A stretch of 35,246 nucleotides of DNA. It comes from Kineosporia sp. A_224. Its GTDB lineage: Bacteria; Actinomycetota; Actinomycetes; Actinomycetales; Kineosporiaceae. The notes beneath the pieces were generated by a model, which saw nothing but the letters and a program-made list of their open reading frames with translations, was not told where the DNA came from and did no database searches. Made by a program: the position numbers and the translations under genes. Below, one piece after another: positions 30,174-35,246 of this stretch (its first letter is position 1; each line of letters starts with the position of its first letter). The DNA is taken from NCBI RefSeq assembly GCF_002198655.1, contig NZ_MWLN01000162.1, forward strand, positions 1-35,246, read 5' to 3'.

Positions 30174-31069
30174 GCCGCAACTCCTTCGCGCTGGGTGTCG
30201 GCGGTGAGCGACAGGAACATGTCTTCGAGGCCCGCGCCCTCGGCAGAGCGGAGCTCGGTGAGGGCGATGCCGGCGGCCAGGGCCACGTCGCCCACCCGGG
30301 CGGGGTCTGCGTCGGTGCGCACCGAGCCGTCACCGGCGAGCACACTGGCGATCCCCGCCTGCTCGAGGGCGTGCGCGAGATCGCGCGGAGACGTGGAGCG
30401 AGCGAGGGTGCCGGCAGCAGCGAGCAGCTCCTCCTTGGTGCCGGCCGCGACGATCCTGCCGTTGCCGATCACGACCAGGTCGTCGGCGATGACCTCGATC
30501 TCGTGCAGGAGGTGCGACGACAGCAGCACGGTGCCGCCCTTGTCGGCGTAGCCGCGCAGCAGGTCGCGCATCCAGCGGATGCCGGCCGGGTCGAGGCCGT
30601 TGGCGGGTTCGTCGAGGATCAGCACGCGCGGGTCGCCGAGCAGCGCGGTGGCGATGCCGAGTCGCTGGCGCATGCCGAGCGAGTAGTTGCGGACCCGGCG
30701 CCTGGCCTCGTTCGGCGTCAGACTGACGAGCTCGAGCATCTCGTCGATGCGGGTGCGCGGGAGCCCCATCGTGTCGGCGGCGACGGTGAGGATCTCGCGG
30801 CCGGTGCGGCCGGCGTGCTGAGCGGAGGCGTCGAGGAGGACGCCGACCTCGAGGCCGGGGTTGGGGAGGTCGGCGAACCGGACCCCGTCGATGGTGGCCG
30901 AGCCGGACGTCGGGGCGGTGAGACCGACCATGACGCGCATCGTGGTGGACTTGCCGGCGCCGTTCGGACCGAGGAAGCCGGTCACGCGGCCGGGCCGGGC
31001 GATGAAGGAGACGTTGTCGACGGCCGTGAAGCCGGCGTACCTCCGGGTCAGTGAGTCAACGGTGATCAT
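30170..31069 (-). CDS. ABC transporter ATP-binding protein
   Basis: 299 residues from the ATG at 31069. Walker A GPNGAGKSTT, signature YSLGMRQRLGIATALL and Walker B VLILDEPANGLDP are intact, with the H-loop in LLSSHLLHEIE. The C-terminal ~80 residues form the extension common in the drug/antibiotic exporter subgroup (CcmA/DrrA-like). It is translationally coupled to the permease gene. A longer N-terminus is possible from an upstream start, but the ATPase fold begins at this ATG. Confidence 0.93.
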   Translation of the reverse strand: MITVDSLTRRYAGFTAVDNVSFIARPGRVTGFLGPNGAGKSTTMRVMVGLTAPTSGSATIDGVRFADLPNPGLEVGVLLDASAQHAGRTGREILTVAADTMGLPRTRIDEMLELVSLTPNEARRRVRNYSLGMRQRLGIATALLGDPRVLILDEPANGLDPAGIRWMRDLLRGYADKGGTVLLSSHLLHEIEVIADDLVVIGNGRIVAAGTKEELLAAAGTLARSTSPRDLAHALEQAGIASVLAGDGSVRTDADPARVGDVALAAGIALTELRSAEGAGLEDMFLSLTADTQREGVAA

Positions 31070-31138
31070 GGGTCCAACCCTCGCGGCCCGCACCGGTCGG
31101 CACATCGGGTGTCACCCCCCACGCGGCCCCCAAACGAA

Positions 31139-31165
31139 CCGGGCCCGACCCTGAGTCGGGCTCGG
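31139..31165. terminator. Hairpin between ABC operon start and integrase remnant
   Basis: Arms at 31139-31149 (CCGGGCCCGAC) and 31155-31165 pair with one mismatch around a 5-base loop CCTGA. It is compact and GC-rich, like a terminator stem. It may have ended a lost gene on the plus strand, or transcription through the tRNA; direction is not clear. Confidence 0.45.
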
Positions 31166-31178
31166 GGTCACCCTGACC

Positions 31179-31373
31179 GTGCCTGTCACGATCGCGAGCC
31201 GCGAGTCGTCATGGGTCCTCGGCCACTCGCGGGTCTCGATCTCGACGGAGACCTACGAGCACGTCACGCCGGTCGCCGCGGAGTCGCTCGTCCCGAACGA
31301 CACAGGTGCCGTCCGCCGGCTGCTGTCAAACAGTTCAGGCCCCGGGCTCCCGGGGGAGCCACAGGGCCTGTGA
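31179..31373 (+). pseudogene. C-terminal remnant of a tyrosine recombinase (phage-type integrase)
   Basis: The frame reads SWVLGHSRVSISTETYEHVT from about 31215, matching the end of tyrosine recombinases: LGHS...T..TY.HV, with the conserved His and the nucleophile Tyr. The catalytic Arg-containing parts upstream are missing, and homology begins abruptly, so only ~50 residues survive. It points towards, and ends 17 bases from, the 3' end of tRNA-Lys, the usual attachment site of such enzymes. This is the scar of an integrated element that has been lost. Confidence 0.75.
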
Positions 31374-31389
31374 CCTGCACTTTCTTCGG

Positions 31390-31462
<73 letters not shown>

Positions 31463-31525
31463 GAACGCTCGACGAGGTTATCAGGGGCCGGGCCGCGGAG
31501 TGAAATCGGTTCCCCCGGGGCGCCG

Positions 31526-31756
31526 TCACCACGTGGTCTGCGGCTCCGGTTCGCCGGCGAGCAGCTCGTCGGAGTGCGGGCCGTGGGGCATCGACAGGTC
31601 CATGACGAGGGTCAGCGGGAGGTGGCCGTCGAGCCACCGCATCGCGAGCGGGCGCAGCCGGGCCGGGTCGGGCAGCAGGAGGTCGCAGGCGCGCTCGTGG
31701 GCCAGCCACGACGCCGTGCGCGCCGTCTCCACCGTCTGCGCGAAGTCGCCTCGCAT
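31526..31756 (-). CDS. Short hypothetical protein
   Basis: 76 residues from the ATG at 31756 (a GTG sits just before it). Sequence includes FAQTVETARTASWLAHERAC, MRWLDGHLPLTLVMDLSMPH and ends EPEPQTTW. It has normal codon bias and mixed composition, without membrane segment or recognised motif. Function unknown; coding is plausible rather than certain. Confidence 0.5.
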   Translation of the reverse strand: MRGDFAQTVETARTASWLAHERACDLLLPDPARLRPLAMRWLDGHLPLTLVMDLSMPHGPHSDELLAGEPEPQTTW

Positions 31757-31939
31757 CACCGGTCACCGTCCTGTCCGCCGGCACGGGCCCGAGTCCCGTG
31801 CTCGGCGTGGATGTCGACGTGTGCACCAGGGCACTTGACGGGACCGTCACCCGAAGGGACGTGCGCAGGGGTCGGGGTTCACCCGGGTGCGCGGTCCGGC
31901 GACGGGCTGTGACCATCGTGCGACCCGTCGCGTGCGGAC

Positions 31940-31992
31940 GGACGGCGGCCCCGCGCAGGGACTCCACCTGTCCCCGCGCGGGGCCGCCGTCC
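31940..31992 (-). terminator. Long terminator hairpin after ppdK
   Basis: Two 23-base arms (31940-31962 and 31970-31992) pair with a single mismatch around the 7-base loop TCCACCT. It begins 22 bases beyond the ppdK stop in the minus direction. No U tract, as expected at this GC content. Confidence 0.88.
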
Positions 31993-32013
31993 TCCTGGGC
32001 CGCCCGGCCCCGC

Positions 32014-34878
32014 TCAGCGGGTGTCGCTGGCCACCTGGGTGCTGCCGAGGATGCTCGCCCGGCCCGCTTCGAGGCGCGCGACGGGCACCCGGAAGGGCGA
32101 GCAGGAGACGTAGTCGATGGCGATGGACTCGAAGAAGTGGATCGAGTCCGGGTCGCCGCCGTGCTCGCCGCAGACGCCGATCGGCAGGTCCGGCTTGACC
32201 TCCTTGCCCTCCCAGGCCGCGATCCCGACGACCCGGCCGACGCCCGCGACGTCGATCGACTCGAACGGGCTCACCGAGAAGATCCCGTGCTCCATGTACT
32301 GCGGGAAGAACGCGGCCTCGACGTCGTCGCGGCTGAAGCCCCACACGGTCTGGGTCATGTCGTTGGTGCCGAAGGAGAAGAAGTCGGCCTCCTCGGCGAT
32401 CTGCGCCGCCGTCATCGCCGCCCGCGGCAGCTCGATCATCGTGCCGATCGGGATGTGCAGGTCGACACCGGTCTCGGTCGCGACCCGGGCGAGCGTCTTC
32501 TCCGACTCGTGCCGGATGACGACGAGCTCCTCGACGGTCGCGATGAGCGGCACCATGATCTCCGGCCGCGGGTCCTTGCCGGCCTTCTTCAGCCGGGCGG
32601 ACGCCTCGGCGATCGCCTGCACCTGCAGCTGGAACAGGTCCGGGACGACGAGGCCGAGCCGGACGCCGCGGGTGCCGAGCATCGGGTTCTGCTCGTGGAG
32701 GCGCTGCACCTGGCGGAGCAGCTCCTCGGCCTCGGCGTCCCGCTTCCCGAGCGCCTCGGCGACGGCGACCTTGACGGACAGCGTCGTGAAGTCGGGGAGG
32801 AACTCGTGCAGCGGCGGGTCGAGCAGCCGGATGACGACCGGCAGGCCGTCCATCGCCTCGAGGATGCCGACGAAGTCCTCGCGCTGCAGGGGCAGCAGCT
32901 CCTGGAGGGCGGCGTTCCGGGCGTCCGCGGTCCGGGCCAGGATGAGCCGCTCGACGATGCCGCGCCGGGAGCCGAGGAACATGTGCTCGGTGCGGCACAG
33001 GCCCACGCCGGAGGCGCCGAAGCCGCGCGCCTTCGCCGCGTCGTCCGGGGTGTCGGCGTTGGCCCGGACACCCATCCGGCGCCGCGCGTCGGCCTGGTCC
33101 ATGATCCGCTGGACGGCGTCGAGCAGCTCGTGCTGGTCGGCGTCGATCCGGCCGTCGAGGGTCTCCCCGCGGAGCACCTCGGCGACGGGGGAGGGGGACA
33201 CCGGGACGGCGCCGAGGTAGACCTCGCCGTTCGTCCCGTCGATGGAGATGACGTCGCCCTCGGCGAAGCGCCGACCGTCGGTCGTCGTCACCTCGTGGTG
33301 CTTCGGGTCGACGCGCAGGGCCTCGACGCCGACGACGCACGTGCGGCCCATGCCGCGGGCCACGACGGCCGCGTGCGACGTCTTGCCGCCGCGGCTGGTG
33401 AGGACGCCGCGGGAGGCGACCATGCCGCCGAGGTCGTCGGGGTTGGTCTCGCGGCGCACGAGGATGACGTCGTCGCCGTTCGCCGCCCACTCGATCGCCG
33501 TCTCGGACGTGAACGCCGCCTTGCCGACCGCGGCACCGGGGCTGGCCGCCATGCCGGTGGCCAGCAGCGTCCGGTCCGCCTTCGGGTCGAACTGGGGGAA
33601 CATCAGCTTGGCGAGCTGGTGGCCGTTGACCCGGGTCACCGCGGTGTCGATGTCGATGACGCCCTCGTCGACGAGCTGGACGGCGATCCGGAAGGCCGCG
33701 GCCGCCGTCCGCTTCCCGACGCGGGTCTGGAGCATCCAGAGTCGGCCGCGCTCGATGGTGAACTCGATGTCGCACAGGTCCTTGTAGTGCGCCTCGAGCA
33801 CGCGCATGATCCGCTGCAGCTCGGTGTGGGAGGCCGGGTCGATGCGCGCGAGGTCGTCGAGGCTCAGGGTGTTGCGGATGCCGGAGACGACGTCCTCGCC
33901 CTGGGCCTTCTCGAGGTAGTCGCCGTACGAGCCGGGGCGGCCGCTCGCGGGGTCGCGCGTGAAGGCGACGCCGGTGCCGGAGTTGTCGCCGAGGTTGCCG
34001 AAGACCATCGCCATGACGTTGACGGCGGTGCCGAGGTCGTCCGGGATCTTCTCCTGGCGGCGGTAGAGCCGGGCCCGGTCGGTGTTCCACGACCGGAAGA
34101 CCGCGAGCACCGCCATGGACAGCTGCTCGCGCGGGTCCTGCGGGAAGTCGCGGCCGGTCTCGGCGCGGACGACGTCCTTGTACTCGGCGACGAGCGCGCG
34201 CAGGTCGTCGGCGTCCAGCGAGAGGTCGTTCGTCGAGCCGTGCGCGGTCTTCTTCGCGTCGAGGCGCTCCTCGAAGCGGGCGCCGTCGATGCCGAGGACG
34301 GTCTTGCCGAACATCTGGACGAGCCTGCGGTAGGAGTCCCACGCGAAGCGCGGGTCGCCGGAATGGGTCGCGAGGCCCTCGACGGAGGCGTCGTTGAGCC
34401 CCACGTTGAGCACGGTCTCCATCATCCCGGGCATCGAGAACTTGGCCCCGGAGCGGACCGAGAGCAGCAGCGGGTCGTCGGCGTCGCCGAGGGTGCGGCC
34501 GAGCCGGGCCTCCATCCGGGAGAGGTGCTCCTCCATCTGGACGGCGAGCTCGGCCGGCTCCTCGTCGTGGAGGAGGAACCAGCGGCAGGCGTCGGTCGTG
34601 ATCGTGAAGCCGGGCGGGACGGGCAGCCCGAGGTTCGTCATCTCGGCGAGGTTCGCGCCCTTGCCGCCGAGGAGGTCCTTGAGGTCCTTGTTGCCGTCCG
34701 CGAAGTCGAAGACGAACGTTCCGGAACCGGTCGGTGCGTCCGGGCGGGTGCTCACGGTCGCGGCGACGGGGGACTGCTGGGTGGTCGAGGTCTGCACCCC
34801 GAGCGTGTCGGTGGACACGGCGTTCGGCTCGTCAGGGCCGGGCTCGGCGGCTCGGGTCTCGGGATGTGTTGTCGGCAT
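32014..34878 (-). CDS. ppdK: Pyruvate, phosphate dikinase (housekeeping)
   Basis: 954 residues from the ATG at 34878 with GAGGAGGCAACG upstream. After a ~70-residue Thr/Pro-rich extension, the ATP-grasp domain begins (FVFDFADGNKDLKDLLGGKG). TSRGGKTSHAAVVARGMG carries phosphohistidine His502, and the PEP/pyruvate barrel has RLLDPPLHEFLP, NPMLGTRGVRLG, GTMIELPRAAM, FSFGTNDMTQTVWGF and GVCGEHGGDPDSIHF (catalytic Cys903). It interconverts ATP + Pi + pyruvate and PEP + AMP + PPi. All key residues are present, unlike the PPDK-like gene in the BMC locus. The 5' part of this gene is duplicated as an inverted 74-bp copy at the window end. Confidence 0.96.
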   Translation of the reverse strand: MPTTHPETRAAEPGPDEPNAVSTDTLGVQTSTTQQSPVAATVSTRPDAPTGSGTFVFDFADGNKDLKDLLGGKGANLAEMTNLGLPVPPGFTITTDACRWFLLHDEEPAELAVQMEEHLSRMEARLGRTLGDADDPLLLSVRSGAKFSMPGMMETVLNVGLNDASVEGLATHSGDPRFAWDSYRRLVQMFGKTVLGIDGARFEERLDAKKTAHGSTNDLSLDADDLRALVAEYKDVVRAETGRDFPQDPREQLSMAVLAVFRSWNTDRARLYRRQEKIPDDLGTAVNVMAMVFGNLGDNSGTGVAFTRDPASGRPGSYGDYLEKAQGEDVVSGIRNTLSLDDLARIDPASHTELQRIMRVLEAHYKDLCDIEFTIERGRLWMLQTRVGKRTAAAAFRIAVQLVDEGVIDIDTAVTRVNGHQLAKLMFPQFDPKADRTLLATGMAASPGAAVGKAAFTSETAIEWAANGDDVILVRRETNPDDLGGMVASRGVLTSRGGKTSHAAVVARGMGRTCVVGVEALRVDPKHHEVTTTDGRRFAEGDVISIDGTNGEVYLGAVPVSPSPVAEVLRGETLDGRIDADQHELLDAVQRIMDQADARRRMGVRANADTPDDAAKARGFGASGVGLCRTEHMFLGSRRGIVERLILARTADARNAALQELLPLQREDFVGILEAMDGLPVVIRLLDPPLHEFLPDFTTLSVKVAVAEALGKRDAEAEELLRQVQRLHEQNPMLGTRGVRLGLVVPDLFQLQVQAIAEASARLKKAGKDPRPEIMVPLIATVEELVVIRHESEKTLARVATETGVDLHIPIGTMIELPRAAMTAAQIAEEADFFSFGTNDMTQTVWGFSRDDVEAAFFPQYMEHGIFSVSPFESIDVAGVGRVVGIAAWEGKEVKPDLPIGVCGEHGGDPDSIHFFESIAIDYVSCSPFRVPVARLEAGRASILGSTQVASDTR
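34651..34724 (-). repeat. Inverted 74-bp repeat, copy inside ppdK
   Basis: This stretch of ppdK (its GTFVFDFADGNKDLKDLLGG region) is identical over 74 bases, in inverse orientation, to the last 74 bases of the window (35173-35246). Identity stops at 34724, where the flanks differ (T versus C). Confidence 0.95.
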
Positions 34879-35079
34879 CGTTGCCTCCTCGACGGACGTC
34901 CGGGCTACCCGGCGCACGTCCACCCTCGTCCTCCTCGACCGTCCCATCGTGGGACCAAGGGCTCACACGTGCACGTCCGTGCGCATGCGGGGAAGGCCGG
35001 CGGCGACCGAGGTCCCGCCCCCGGTCCCCGGCAGCGGACGAGAGTCGAAGGACCTGATGTCGCACCGAAGGACGTGGCC

Positions 35080-35246
35080 ATGCCCGTCGACGAGAGCCCT
35101 GCCGCCCGACCCGACCCCGACGCAGCGACCGCAGCCCCCGAGGCAGCCGCCACGGACCCGGACGAGACGACCCCGGAACGTTCGTCTTCGACTTCGCGGA
35201 CGGCAACAAGGACCTCAAGGACCTCCTCGGCGGCAAGGGCGCGAAC
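35080..35246 (+). CDS. N-terminal fragment of an unidentified protein, disrupted at the window end
   Basis: An ATG at 35080 opens a frame reading MPVDESPAARPDPDAATAAP and then EAAATDPDETTPE, an Ala/Pro/Asp-rich disordered start with good codon bias. It is divergent from ppdK. From 35173 the DNA becomes the inverted ppdK copy, and the reading frame does not match the PPDK frame (offset by two bases), so the downstream translation is nonsense-like. The PPDK frame has no start codon upstream after the stop at 35055-35057. I take the first ~31 codons as a real gene start and the rest as a misjoined end. The gene cannot be identified. Confidence 0.45.
   Translation, partial: MPVDESPAARPDPDAATAAPEAAATDPDETTPERSSSTSRTATRTSRTSSAARAR
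35173..35246 (+). repeat. Inverted 74-bp repeat, copy at window end
   Basis: Exact reverse-complement match to 34651-34724 running to the very last base. The abrupt, perfect identity at the sequence end is typical of an assembly fold-back or repeat-graph edge rather than a second ppdK gene. Confidence 0.9.

Noticed and set aside
35173-35246. A second pyruvate phosphate dikinase gene starting at the window end
   Set aside because: The PPDK frame has no start codon after the stop at 35055-35057, it is offset from the ATG frame, and the DNA is 100% identical to the existing gene with no synonymous change. An assembly artefact is a better explanation.

Overview
The window is very high in GC, with strong G/C third-position bias, frequent GTG starts, GTGA/ATGA stop-start overlaps, a DivIVA-like coiled-coil protein and a PucR-type regulator. 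Together these indicate a high-GC actinobacterium; I cannot name the genus. The right end stops inside a 74-bp perfect inverted copy of the start of a gene in the window, which looks like a contig-end artefact.

Left part (1-10400) is ordinary accessory chromosome. It holds the start of a response regulator, a small zinc-ribbon protein, and a minus-strand membrane/lipoprotein cluster: a PepSY transmembrane protein, a Cu/Zn-SOD-like lipoprotein and two related membrane proteins. It continues with a VOC/glyoxalase protein, a 51-residue membrane peptide, a DivIVA-like coiled-coil protein with a repeated tail, an inositol-dehydrogenase-like Gfo/Idh/MocA enzyme, a UBP zinc-finger protein, a small membrane protein, and a thioredoxin-reductase-like flavoprotein divergent from an XRE-cupin regulator.

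The centre (about 10750-27020) is a bacterial microcompartment (BMC) locus. Shell genes are two BMC-H, one BMC-P and one BMC-T. Cargo candidates are a CoA-acylating aldehyde dehydrogenase, a malate-dehydrogenase-like enzyme with a 110-residue N-terminal extension, and a zinc alcohol dehydrogenase. An EutJ-like chaperone is also present, and a GAF/PucR regulator closes the plus-strand run. None of the standard signature enzymes is visible: no B12 diol dehydratase, ethanolamine lyase, glycyl-radical enzyme or RMM-type aminotransferase/kinase pair. No PduL or Pta is visible either. In their place is a four-gene set: a stand-alone phosphohistidine swivel domain, a 476-residue protein of unknown family, a 206-residue protein, and a PPDK-like protein with ATP-grasp and phosphohistidine domains but a C-terminal domain without the recognisable PEP/pyruvate motifs. 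A divergent pair, a lipocalin-like (DUF7064/7065-type) protein and a HAD phosphatase with a Cys-rich linker and a terminal helix, belongs to the same locus. I infer a metabolosome that starts from an ATP-dependent phosphotransfer reaction and passes through an aldehyde to an acyl-CoA.

Three near-identical 27-bp inverted-repeat sites (arms GGAYARY / RYTGTCC) lie upstream of the first BMC-H gene, the swivel gene and the BMC-P gene. Each is followed by a -10-like hexamer at exactly the same distance. They are probably the binding sites of the locus activator, most simply the PucR-type protein.

The right part (27075-35246) holds a SurE-like phosphatase, a TerC-family membrane protein, an ABC transporter pair, tRNA-Lys(CTT) with a decayed tyrosine-recombinase end beside its 3' end, and a complete housekeeping pyruvate phosphate dikinase followed by a strong terminator hairpin.
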